Part shown: one piece after another, positions 55,338-63,072 of the stretch | How the letters are laid out: each line of letters starts with the position of its first letter | Position numbering within the stretch: the stretch's first letter is position 1 | NCBI GenBank assembly: GCA_016185245.1 | Contig: JACPNZ010000007.1 | Span: 60,019 to 124,018 of the forward strand | Direction of reading: 5' to 3' | DNA from: Hyphomicrobiales bacterium | GTDB taxonomy: Bacteria; Pseudomonadota; Alphaproteobacteria; Rhizobiales; Aestuariivirgaceae | DNA: 64,000 nt | The notes under the pieces: model-generated | What the model was told of the DNA's origin: nothing | The model's input: the letters and a program-made list of their open reading frames with translations, nothing else | Database searches by the model: none | Translations under genes and position numbers: made by a program

Positions 55338-56342
55338 GTGAGCGGAATTGCCAAGACCCTTCGGCACCTCATCGATCAGGCCAGGGCCCTGCCGCCGATC
55401 CGCGTCGCGGTGGTCGATGCGGCGCAAGCCGTGGTGATCGAGACGATGAAGGAAGCCCAGGCGCTCGGCTTGGTCGAGCCGCGCCTCGTCGGCGACCCCG
55501 ATTCGATCGCCGCGCTCTGCAAGGACAGCGGATGGAAGACGCAAGCCGATTGGATCGTCGCGGCGAGCACCGACCCGGCCGCGGCGGCAAAGGCCGTCGA
55601 GCTGGTGCAAGCGGGTGTGGCCGATGCGATCATGAAGGGCAATGTTCACACTGACGTCCTGATGCGTGTCCTGCTCGATAAGGAGCGCGGGCTGCGGGTT
55701 CCCGGACGGCGTGTCAGCCACGTCTTTTTGGCCGAGGTCGCAAGCTTTCCCAAGCTTCTCGGGATCACCGATGCGGCGATCAACATCGCCCCCGATCTCA
55801 ATGCCAAGGCGCAGATCCTGCAGAACGCGATCGATCTGTTTCATCTTCTCGGCGTCGAGACGCCGAAAGCGGCGGTGCTCTCGGCGGTCGAGACGGTCAA
55901 TCCCGAGATCGCCTCGACGCTCGATGCCGCCTGCCTCACGCTGATGGCGCGGCGCGGTCAGATCAACGGTGCCATTGTCGACGGCCCGCTCGCCTTCGAC
56001 AACGCCATTTCCAGCCGGGCGGCGGCGGAGAAGGGCATCGCGTCGCCCGTCGCAGGCGATGCGGACATCGTGCTGGTGCCGGACCTGGTGTCCGGCAATA
56101 TCCTCGCCAAAAACCTGGAATACCTTGCTGGAGCGGTTGTCGCCGGCATCGCCGTGGGGCTGGCCGTTCCAGTGGTGCTGACATCGCGCGCCGATCCGGC
56201 GCCGGCACGTCTGGCTTCACTCGCGGTCGCGGCTCTGATGCATCACCGGACGCCGAGGGCTCCGGCGAAATCCAAAGTTCCAGAATCGAGCCTGCATTGC
56301 GCGCCACAGCCGGAGCACACCTGCTGTCCGCTACCGGGGTGA
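55338..56342 (+). CDS. Phosphate acetyl/butyryltransferase (PTA_PTB family)
   Basis: This 334-residue enzyme interconverts acyl-CoA and acyl phosphate. Characteristic blocks are VADAIMKGNVHTDVLMRVLL, RVSHVFLAEV, AAINIAPDLNAKAQILQNAI, AVLSAVETVNPEIASTLDAA and VDGPLAFDNAISSRAAAEKG. GDADIVLVPDLVSGNILAKN closes the active site. The hydroxy-acyl-type size (no N-terminal crotonase domain) resembles phosphate butyryltransferase or short PTA. The start follows GGAGGAG. It sits 2 bp before phaC, so the cluster may shuttle between PHB, acyl-CoA and acyl phosphate. The usual partner acetate kinase gene is missing from the window. Confidence 0.85.
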   Translation: MSGIAKTLRHLIDQARALPPIRVAVVDAAQAVVIETMKEAQALGLVEPRLVGDPDSIAALCKDSGWKTQADWIVAASTDPAAAAKAVELVQAGVADAIMKGNVHTDVLMRVLLDKERGLRVPGRRVSHVFLAEVASFPKLLGITDAAINIAPDLNAKAQILQNAIDLFHLLGVETPKAAVLSAVETVNPEIASTLDAACLTLMARRGQINGAIVDGPLAFDNAISSRAAAEKGIASPVAGDADIVLVPDLVSGNILAKNLEYLAGAVVAGIAVGLAVPVVLTSRADPAPARLASLAVAALMHHRTPRAPAKSKVPESSLHCAPQPEHTCCPLPG

Positions 56343-56344
56343 CC

Positions 56345-58111
56345 ATGCCGAAGGCCGCACCATCGTCGAAGAGGAATGCCAGATCGCCGGTGGACCAGCG
56401 CCCGTTCTCCTTCGACCGTCCGCTGCTTGCCGCTGCTGCCCGCTTCACCGCCGGGATCTCGCCGGTGGCGCTGATGCAAGCCTACACCGATTGGGCGCAG
56501 CATTTTCTCTTTTCGCCCGATAAGCAGGCCGAGATCGTCGAAAAAGCCGGGCAAAAGTGGGCTCGTTATGTGGATTATTGCGTACGTGCGTCCAGCGATC
56601 CGAACTGTAAAGCCTGCATCGAGCCCCTGGCGCAGGACAGGCGTTTTGCCGGCGAGGCCTGGCAGAAATGGCCCTTTAACGCGCTTTATCAGGGTTTCCT
56701 CCTGACGCAGCAGTGGTGGCACAACGCCACAACCGACGTCGGCGGCGTCTCGAAGCACCATGAGGATGTCGTTTCCTTCGTCGCCCGCCAGCTCCTCGAC
56801 GTGGTCTCGCCGGCGAACTTCCCGCTCACCAATCCGGAAGTCCTGGAGGCGACCGTCAAGCAGGGCGGAATGAACTTCGCTCGCGGCGCCGCCAATTTCC
56901 GGGAGGACTGGCATCGCGCCTTGATCGATGGGAGGCCGGCCGGCACGGAGGCTTTCCAGGTCGGCCGCGACGTGGCGATCACGCCCGGCAGGGTCATCTT
57001 CCGCAACCGTCTCATCGAGTTGATCCAGTATGCGCCGCAAACGGAAAAGGTCTATGCCGAGCCGATCCTGATCGTTCCGGCCTGGATCATGAAATACTAC
57101 ATTCTCGACCTCTCGCCCGAGAACTCGCTGGTGAAGTACCTTGTCGGCAAGGGGCACACGGTTTTTATGGTTTCCTGGAAGAACCCGACCGGCGAGCACC
57201 AGGACCTGGGCATGGAGGACTATCGTCAACTGGGTGTGATGGCGGCGCTGGACGCGGTCTCGGCCATCGTTCCAAAGCATCCCATCCATGCCGTCGGCTA
57301 CTGCATCGGCGGGACTCTGCTTGCGATCGCAGCCGCCGCCATGGCCCGCGACGGCGATAAACGCCTCAAGAGCTTCACCCTGTTCGCAGCCCAAACGGAC
57401 TTCACCGAAGCGGGCGAGTTGATGCTGTTCATCGATGAAGCGCAGGTGCACTTTCTCGAGGACATGATGTCGGAGCGGGGCTATCTCGACACCAGGCAGA
57501 TGGCCGGTGCCTTCCAGCTGCTCCGCTCCAACGACCTCGTCTGGTCGGCGATGGTGCAGACCTATCTGAAGGGCGAGCGTCGGCCGATGATCGACCTGAT
57601 GGCGTGGAATGCCGACGCGACCCGCATGCCCTTACGCATGCACTCGCAGTATCTCCGCCGCCTCTTTCTTGGCAACGATCTGGCGGAAGGCCGTTACGAG
57701 GCTGGCGGGCGCCCGGTTTCCCTGCGCGACATCCGGGTTCCGATCTTCGCGGTCAGCACGATCGCCGACCACGTCGCGCCCTGGCGCTCGGTCTACAAGG
57801 TTCAGATGTTGGCCGACACCGACGTGACCTTCGTGCTGTCCAGCGGCGGCCACAATGCCGGAATTGTCAGCCCACCGGGCCAGCCCAACCGTCATCACCA
57901 GATTGCCGTTCACAAGGAACATGACAAGTACGTCGATCCGGATGCCTGGCAGCAGGCTGCCGTGCGCCACGAGGGCTCGTGGTGGCATTGCTGGCAGGAC
58001 TGGCTGGTGCGGCACTCCACCGATCGGGTTCCGCCGCCACCGATGGGCGCAACCGGAAAAGGTTATGCAGCCTTGGCCGATGCGCCGGGCATCTATGTTC
58101 TGGAGCCATGA
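56345..58111 (+). CDS. phaC: Poly(3-hydroxyalkanoate) synthase, class I
   Basis: This 588-residue PHA synthase polymerises hydroxyacyl-CoA into storage granules. The catalytic triad is clear: Cys320 in the lipase-like GYCIGGTL, Asp475 in ADHVAPW and His503 in SGGHNAGIVSPPG. The N-terminal domain has FDRPLLAAAARFTAGISPVAL and the NFPLTNPEVLEATVKQGGMN signature of PhaC. The length fits class I enzymes that work without PhaE. ATG 56345 lies 2 bp after the PTA_PTB stop. No PhaR or phasin gene is seen beside it. Confidence 0.94.
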   Translation: MPKAAPSSKRNARSPVDQRPFSFDRPLLAAAARFTAGISPVALMQAYTDWAQHFLFSPDKQAEIVEKAGQKWARYVDYCVRASSDPNCKACIEPLAQDRRFAGEAWQKWPFNALYQGFLLTQQWWHNATTDVGGVSKHHEDVVSFVARQLLDVVSPANFPLTNPEVLEATVKQGGMNFARGAANFREDWHRALIDGRPAGTEAFQVGRDVAITPGRVIFRNRLIELIQYAPQTEKVYAEPILIVPAWIMKYYILDLSPENSLVKYLVGKGHTVFMVSWKNPTGEHQDLGMEDYRQLGVMAALDAVSAIVPKHPIHAVGYCIGGTLLAIAAAAMARDGDKRLKSFTLFAAQTDFTEAGELMLFIDEAQVHFLEDMMSERGYLDTRQMAGAFQLLRSNDLVWSAMVQTYLKGERRPMIDLMAWNADATRMPLRMHSQYLRRLFLGNDLAEGRYEAGGRPVSLRDIRVPIFAVSTIADHVAPWRSVYKVQMLADTDVTFVLSSGGHNAGIVSPPGQPNRHHQIAVHKEHDKYVDPDAWQQAAVRHEGSWWHCWQDWLVRHSTDRVPPPPMGATGKGYAALADAPGIYVLEP

Positions 58112-58519
58112 GGCCCGGCATGAGTACGCTTGAGCGCCGGATGGTAGCGCAACGCGACATAAGCGAGGCCGCCAGCGCCGCCGGCGCGGGTCCTGCCGGC
58201 CTCACGCGCGAGACCTGGGAGGGGAGCATCCAGCGCGCTTTCGGCTTGAGTGGAATCGCCCAACCAAACAGATTTTGTGCCAAGTCAACATGTTGGAGCA
58301 TATCCTTGCGGGCGAAGTCCTCGACTTCGCCGGGATATGCGCCAACGTGTGTGGGTGTTTTTGTGTGAACGGCTGGCGGAGGGAGAAGGCCTGGCAACAA
58401 ACTCTCTCGGCGGGGAGAAGTGAAAGCCTTCGGGCAGTTGCGAAATTGGTGCCTTTGAGGTGATTTCGCAGAATTGCGCTCCTTTGCGCCAGTCAGAGAT
58501 TGCTTACGGGCCTCACGTC
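58112..58519. other. Intergenic region at the edge of the mobile segment
   Basis: This 408-bp stretch lies between phaC and the RES toxin. A short plus-strand frame starting at 58120 (MSTLERRMVAQRDISEAASA) has no recognisable domain or ribosome-binding site and is not called. A weak FNR-like sequence (TTGTGCCAAGTCAA, 58275-58288) has only one good half-site. The region may hold the left boundary of the toxin-antitoxin/recombinase segment, but I see no direct repeat with the right side. Confidence 0.35.
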
Positions 58520-59203
58520 TCATCCGAAGTTCCTCTTCTCGTAGATCGTGGAGATGATCTTTCCATCCCACACGTAGCAGAGATGTCGTTCCTGCCGGCA
58601 ATTGGATAGCAACCGGGGACGGAACACGGCTACGCATTCGCCGCCCTCATCACGGACGCTCATATAGACGATTCCATTGGAGCCCTCCTTTCGAAGTTGC
58701 AGGGCGAGCTCTTGTGACACCGCATAGCTGCTGGAGTGATGGTAGGCAGGATGACTTTCACGCATGGCGCGGATGTCATGCAGATCGGCATCGAGATCGA
58801 CAGCATAGACCCGCATGTCGAGTTCCTGGGCGGGTTCATTGGTGGCTTGTAAGAAACGGATACGGTGGTAACGCGTCTCCGCAATAGCCGTCTCGATGGT
58901 GCGGCCAGCATAGAAGACGCCATACGTCCCGTTCGTGAAACGGTCACCTTCGGGATTGAGATGGGTAAACGCGGCCATGATCGGCGTGCTCCCCGGCCCA
59001 GATACTCTGTCCTCGGGTGCCACCAAGGAAATATCCCCGGCCTCCTCGCGCAGCCGGTCATTGGTCATCGCCTCAATCTGAAATACCGCCTCGAGGTCGG
59101 CGGGATCGGCAACACTTTCAAACAGATTGACGGGTGGAAACCGACTAGGGACGATCCGGAAACAGGGGCGCCACTCGATCCTTGTTATTGGAATATCCGT
59201 CAT
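58520..59203 (-). CDS. RES-domain toxin (NAD+ phosphorylase family)
   Basis: This 227-residue toxin is of the RES family, whose members deplete NAD+ by phosphorolysis. Conserved features are GDRFTNGTYGVFYAGRTIET with the Arg and Tyr of the RES signature, IAETRYHRIRFL (the glutamate-arginine segment) and the late HHSSSYAVSQELALQL with the active-site serine. The ATG overlaps the stop of the Xre-type antitoxin gene (TGATG at 59203), the usual antitoxin-first arrangement. The pair should stabilise the mobile region or act in phage defence. Confidence 0.87.
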   Translation of the reverse strand: MTDIPITRIEWRPCFRIVPSRFPPVNLFESVADPADLEAVFQIEAMTNDRLREEAGDISLVAPEDRVSGPGSTPIMAAFTHLNPEGDRFTNGTYGVFYAGRTIETAIAETRYHRIRFLQATNEPAQELDMRVYAVDLDADLHDIRAMRESHPAYHHSSSYAVSQELALQLRKEGSNGIVYMSVRDEGGECVAVFRPRLLSNCRQERHLCYVWDGKIISTIYEKRNFG

Positions 59204-59589
59204 CAGCCGCGCTGCGCATCCACATACTGGCGGACAACATAAAGATCCGCGACATTGCCGGATGTCATGCGATCAAGTGCCGACCGGCCGCCGAAAATCC
59301 TGGCAGTGTTAGGCTTCCGAACCCACTGATCGGCGGTTTTTGGAAGAAGAATATGCAATCCCTTGTAGACGCCGAGAATGTAGGAAATGCGTTCCAGCGC
59401 GTCCTTGGGGATAGCGGCGACGGCACCTCGCTTCCACGACTGGAAAGTGGACCGGCTCTCAAGCCCCAGAAGACGCATCTGTTCTTGTTCTTGGAGGTTC
59501 CAAGCCTCTGCTATCCGGAAAAACGTTCGCAAAGCCGGACCGGTCAGGTCCTTGCGATCCACTGCTTTGGCCGTTGATGTGGTGGGCAT
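59203..59589 (-). CDS. Xre/MbcA/ParS-type antitoxin
   Basis: The product is a 128-residue antitoxin for the RES toxin. It has an N-terminal HTH region (LTGPALRTFFRIAEAW, QMRLLGLESRSTFQSWKRG) and a C-terminal toxin-binding domain with the typical WVRKPNTARIFGGRSALDRM and VRQYVDAQRG ending. ATG 59589 follows GGAGAAGG at the right spacing. The N-terminal 55 codons of the longer open frame are upstream leader and overlap the promoter. It should bind and repress its own promoter at 59611-59661. Confidence 0.85.
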   Translation of the reverse strand: MPTTSTAKAVDRKDLTGPALRTFFRIAEAWNLQEQEQMRLLGLESRSTFQSWKRGAVAAIPKDALERISYILGVYKGLHILLPKTADQWVRKPNTARIFGGRSALDRMTSGNVADLYVVRQYVDAQRG

Positions 59590-59610
59590 CTTCCTTCTCC
59601 TCTCGGAGGT

Positions 59611-59661
59611 CAATATGTTCATATTTCGCCAAAAAGTCAAGATGTAGCTAGAAAATGAACA
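59611..59661 (-). promoter_or_regulatory. Sigma-70-type promoter and inverted operator of the RES-Xre operon
   Basis: On the minus strand TTGACT (59639-59634) and CATATT (59616-59611) are separated by 17 bases, a good housekeeping-type promoter. Two inverted 8-mers, ATGTTCAT at 59614-59621 and ATGAACAT at 59654-59661 (plus strand), flank the -35 and overlap the -10, with centres 40 bp apart. They are likely binding sites for the antitoxin, allowing autorepression. The antitoxin ATG is 22 bp beyond the -10. Confidence 0.55.
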
Positions 59662-59793
59662 TTCAAGGTTTGATCTGATGCCCTCCAAATATCTCCGCTG
59701 AGATGTCCTCAGCGAAGCACTCTGGGAACAGACGATCGCAATTAAACCGCTCATTTCAATCTCTTAGCTGGGTTTCGAGCAATCTCCACGCGA

Positions 59794-60186
59794 TTAGGTC
59801 TCATCGTCACCGGGGTAGGCGAGACTTCGAACGGCTGCCAGAAGATCGAGGATCGCTTCTTCGGCTGCAACGAGCTTGGTGGCCACCATGAGGTCCTCTC
59901 GGCCCGCCATCGCCAGGAACGTGCCCAGCACTTCGTCCGAGTGTCGCGACAGAGCCACGAGATGCTCCCCACTTGGGCCGTAGCGACCAGAGAACCAGTT
60001 CTTCACCGTCTTCTCGTTGGCCCCTGTCCAAACCGCGGCCGCCTTGATCCCGGACTTGGTCGACCCGAGAGAGCGATGCAGCGCAGCAGCAATCTCTGCC
60101 GCGAAGTCGCTGTCGCCATCGACCTTTCCCCCATCAGTATATCCACTTCTCGTTGGAAAGAACTTGCCCTTTTTTGGAAACGACAT
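59794..60186 (-). CDS. Small HTH-like protein beside the recombinase
   Basis: This is a 130-residue protein with a basic N-terminus (SFPKKGKFFPTRSGYTDGGK) and a helical region ([29 protein letters not shown]) that looks like an HTH with recognition helix NEKTVKNWF. A further helical region extends to the C-terminus. The GGAGGG ribosome-binding site is strong. It is divergent from the serine recombinase with only 39 bp between the starts, so it may regulate that promoter. Such proteins occur next to serine recombinases in alphaproteobacterial mobile elements, without an assigned name. Confidence 0.6.
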   Translation of the reverse strand: MSFPKKGKFFPTRSGYTDGGKVDGDSDFAAEIAAALHRSLGSTKSGIKAAAVWTGANEKTVKNWFSGRYGPSGEHLVALSRHSDEVLGTFLAMAGREDLMVATKLVAAEEAILDLLAAVRSLAYPGDDET

Positions 60187-60225
60187 TCCACCCTCCCTCG
60201 CGCTAAATCGACGAGAGCATTGAGC

Positions 60226-61746
60226 GTGGTCTCTGCCGGGGATGACGAATTATGCGTGGAGCTGGGTGAGGATGATCGGTTGAAAGGGCAGCGCCCGAAT
60301 ATTCCGCGAGGAGGCGGCAAAGATGCGGGCGCAGATGCTCCAGCAATCGCCTATGTGCGGATGTCGACGGATCATCAGAAGTATTCGACCGAAAACCAGC
60401 TCGATGTCATCCGCAACTACGCCAATGCGCGTGGCCTGAAGATATTGCGCGTCTTCGAGGATTCCGGTCGATCCGGATTGCGCCTCGAAGGCCGCGAAGC
60501 CCTGCAAGGCCTGATGGCAGAGGTCAAGTCCGGGCATGCCAATTTCAAGGCGATCCTAGTCTATGACGTCAGCCGTTGGGGCCGATTTCAGGATGCCGAC
60601 GAGGGCGGCTACTATGAACACGAATGCTCGCGCGCCGGAATCCGCGTGCACTATTGCGGCGAGCAGTTCGAGAACGACGGCAGCATCGGGTCCAACCTGC
60701 TGAAGACCGTCAAGCGGGTGATGGCTGGCGAGTACAGCCGCGAGCTATCAGTCAAAGTCTTCGCCGGGCAGTGCCGCCTCGTCGAGTTGGGGTTCCGGCA
60801 GGGCGGCGCACCCGGCTACGGATTGCGTCGCGTCCTGATCGACGAGAACAAAAACCCGAAGGGCGAACTAGCGCGCGGTGATCGCAAGAGCCTGCAGACC
60901 GACCGGGTCGTCCTGGTCCCGGGCCCGGAGGACGAACAGGATGTCATCCGCCGCATGTACCGGATGTTTGTCGAGGAAGGCCGATCGGAGCAGGAGATCG
61001 CCGGTCTGCTGAATGCCGAGGGCTTGTCAACCGATCTCGAGCGGCCGTGGACGCGGGCCTCGGTCCACCAGGTCCTCACCAACGAGAAATACATCGGCAA
61101 CAACGTCTACAATAGGATTTCCTTCAAGTTGAAGCAGCGCCGGGTCGTGAACCCCCGCGACATGTGGATCCGCGCCGACGGCGCCTATCCATCGATCGTG
61201 GAGCGGGCGCTCTTCGAGCGGGCCCGGGAAATCGTCGACGCACGGAGCCGGCATTTCTCGGATGAGGAGCTTCTACAGTCCCTTCGCGCGCTGCTTGCGC
61301 AACATGGAATGCTGTCAGGGCTGATCATCGACGAGCGCGAGGAAATGCCGTCCTCAAGCGCCTATCGACATCGCTTTGGGAGCCTGCTGCGCGCCTACGA
61401 ACTGATCGGATATAAACCCGATCGCGACTACCGTTATATCGAGATCAACCGCACCCTTCGCCGCTCCCATCCGCAGATCGTTGCCGAGATCATCGCGGGC
61501 GTCATGCGAAACGGTGGAACGGCCGTGCAAGACGCAGTCAGTGAGCTCCTGTCGGTCAATGGCGAGTTCACCGCATCGGTGGTGATCGCACGTTGCTTTG
61601 AGACCCCCGGCGGTGCCCTGCGTTGGCGCATCCGCCTCGATGCCGGCCTCGTGCCCGACATCACCATCGCCGTGCGGATGAAGCATTGCGCGAGCCTGCG
61701 ACGTGCACGGGCGACCACGGCATCAGCCCGACGCAGCGGGCGGTGA
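60226..61746 (+). CDS. Large serine recombinase
   Basis: This is a site-specific recombinase of about 506 residues. The resolvase domain has the catalytic Ser47 in IAYVRMSTDHQKYST, then VFEDSGRSGLRLEGREALQG, LVYDVSRWGRFQDADE and the E-helix region. A recombinase (PF07508-type) domain follows, with YRMFVEEGRSEQEIAGLLNAEG and WTRASVHQVLTNEKYIGN. No zinc-ribbon cysteines are seen, and the C-terminus carries an extra helical domain. The start is taken at GTG 60226, after GAGAG; TTG 60220 and GTG 60256 are alternatives. The last 20 residues read antisense to a prophage tail-gene fragment, which suggests the gene abuts its insertion point. Confidence 0.85.
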   Translation: MVSAGDDELCVELGEDDRLKGQRPNIPRGGGKDAGADAPAIAYVRMSTDHQKYSTENQLDVIRNYANARGLKILRVFEDSGRSGLRLEGREALQGLMAEVKSGHANFKAILVYDVSRWGRFQDADEGGYYEHECSRAGIRVHYCGEQFENDGSIGSNLLKTVKRVMAGEYSRELSVKVFAGQCRLVELGFRQGGAPGYGLRRVLIDENKNPKGELARGDRKSLQTDRVVLVPGPEDEQDVIRRMYRMFVEEGRSEQEIAGLLNAEGLSTDLERPWTRASVHQVLTNEKYIGNNVYNRISFKLKQRRVVNPRDMWIRADGAYPSIVERALFERAREIVDARSRHFSDEELLQSLRALLAQHGMLSGLIIDEREEMPSSSAYRHRFGSLLRAYELIGYKPDRDYRYIEINRTLRRSHPQIVAEIIAGVMRNGGTAVQDAVSELLSVNGEFTASVVIARCFETPGGALRWRIRLDAGLVPDITIAVRMKHCASLRRARATTASARRSGR

Positions 61747-61879
61747 ATGTTTCCTGCTGCCAGGCGGGATCGGACTGGCTGACGCCCGATGGTCCCCATT
61801 TGTAGAAGCGGGCGACATTCCGTTCGGCGAGTGCCCCGTCAATCTGGATCTGCCGAGGCGGCCACGCAGCAAGGTGGTG
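61690..61879 (-). pseudogene. Fragment of a GTA-like tail-tip/host-specificity protein
   Basis: On the minus strand one frame reads RQIQIDGALAERNVARFYKW, then WQQETFTARCVGLMPWSPVH and VAGSRN. The FTA-GLxPxSPVHxxxxR order is that of the C-terminal region of the large baseplate/host-specificity proteins of gene transfer agents and related siphophages. Just upstream, in another frame, NLTTLLRGRLG recalls another conserved block of these proteins. The fragment is out of place: it directly follows the truncated portal gene and ends antisense to the recombinase 3' end. Confidence 0.45.
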
Positions 61880-61883
61880 AGGT

Positions 61884-62855
61884 TACCTGCAGCAGGGTGC
61901 GGTACTGAAATGGCTCGTAGGTGGCACCCGAGTCGGCAGGATCGGAGATCTGCACTTCTTCCCCGGGCTCCAGCATGGTGATCTGCCCGGGCTGCAGGTC
62001 GATGGTGCGCTCATCGTTCTCGTCCCTGCCCTCCACCGCATCGAGAGGCTCGGCTGGTGCCGGGGTGGTGATGAACAGCGCATGCATGGCCGCGACCTTC
62101 TTGCGGTCCAGTTCGGCATCGTCATACTGGTCGAGGAGGAAGAGCTTCACGATGCCGGCAGCAAAGCGCGATATGCCGCGCAGTTGCCCGGCGTCAACAG
62201 GATCGATGATGTGCACGATCTCGGACGCCGGGATTCGCACAATGTCGCCGGCAAGGCCGGGATCGGTCAGGTCTCCCGGATGCCTGCGCAGAAAGTGATA
62301 GGCCACACGCCTGCCGATCCTGTCGAACTCGATCCCCTGGCGGATGACATTGCCACCCGGCATCAATTCGTTCCGGTTGAGCGGCAGCATCTCCGAGGGC
62401 AGCATCTGCAATTGCAGCGGCACGATCAATCCGTACTGCGGCCTTCGCGGCCGGAAGCGGAAGAACACTTCGCCGGCAATGAACACTTCGCGTGCCGCCC
62501 GCCGCTGCAACCCATAGAAGTCCGTGAACCCCTCGGCATCAGCCTCATCGGTCCAGTCGAGCCACAGCTTCTGGACTGCGGCCTTGAGACCGGTGTTGGC
62601 AATCAGCGACGATGGCTTGATCCCGGCGCCCACCACATTGCCGGCCTAGCTTTCGATCGTGTTGGCGGCATAGCCATTGTTGCGCACGAGCCAGCGGGCT
62701 CTCGCCGTGATGTCGGGTCCTGCCGCAGCGATCAGTGTATTGAGATGCGCCCGGCTCGGCTGGAAGCCCTTGAGCCTCCTGTTAGCCAGGCCTGCCTCGA
62801 AGCCGCCGATGAACGCACCCACCCGGCGCCGGAAGGATTGCAGGGAAGCCAGCAC
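61884..62855 (-). pseudogene. Lambda-type phage portal protein, broken
   Basis: The portal frame starts at ATG 62855 (LASLQSFRRRVGAFIGGFEA) and reads to NGYAANTIES. There a TAG at 62648-62646 replaces a probable tryptophan codon, and the frame continues with AGNVVGAGIKPSSLIANTGL. The homology then runs through EVFIAGEVFFRF, MLPSEMLPL and YEPFQYRTLLQV and stops abruptly near 61884. The C-terminal 150-200 residues, including the GVPYExLTGDYS-type block, are gone. Portal rings form the DNA channel of the capsid, so this prophage cannot make particles unless another copy exists. Confidence 0.75.
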
Positions 62856-63068
62856 TCAGAGCCCTTTCGACGCAGATGTCAGAATCCGGCGGCGGCGCCC
62901 GCCATCCTCCAGACCGGCAATCCGCCGCTCGATATCCTGTATGGCGGCAGCCATCTCGGCATCGGACGCATAGGTCACGCGCTTGCCGTCGTATTCGGCG
63001 GTGCGCACGCCGCGAAAGCGCGCCTTCAAAAGCGCATCGCGCTGGGTGGTCAGTTCTTCAAGGGTCAT
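62856..63068 (-). CDS. gpW-like head-tail joining protein
   Basis: This 70-residue protein lies between the terminase and portal genes, the lambda gpW position. The sequence ELTTQRDALLKARFRGVRTA, YDGKRVTYASDAEMAAAIQD and IERRIAGLE fits the helix-beta-hairpin-helix pattern of gpW-type head-completion proteins. Its start is 4 bp after the terminase stop, and its stop abuts the portal ATG. It appears intact. In a phage it would plug the portal for tail attachment. Confidence 0.75.
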   Translation of the reverse strand: MTLEELTTQRDALLKARFRGVRTAEYDGKRVTYASDAEMAAAIQDIERRIAGLEDGGRRRRILTSASKGL

Positions 63069-63072
63069 AAAG

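Noticed and set aside
58275..58288. TTGTGCCAAGTCAA as a fourth FNR box
   Set aside because: Only the right half matches well, and it lies downstream of phaC without a gene suitably placed to be controlled.
58120..58368. Short plus-strand frame after phaC
   Set aside because: It has no ribosome-binding site, no family and weak codon bias; it could be a truncated gene at the mobile-region border but cannot be supported.
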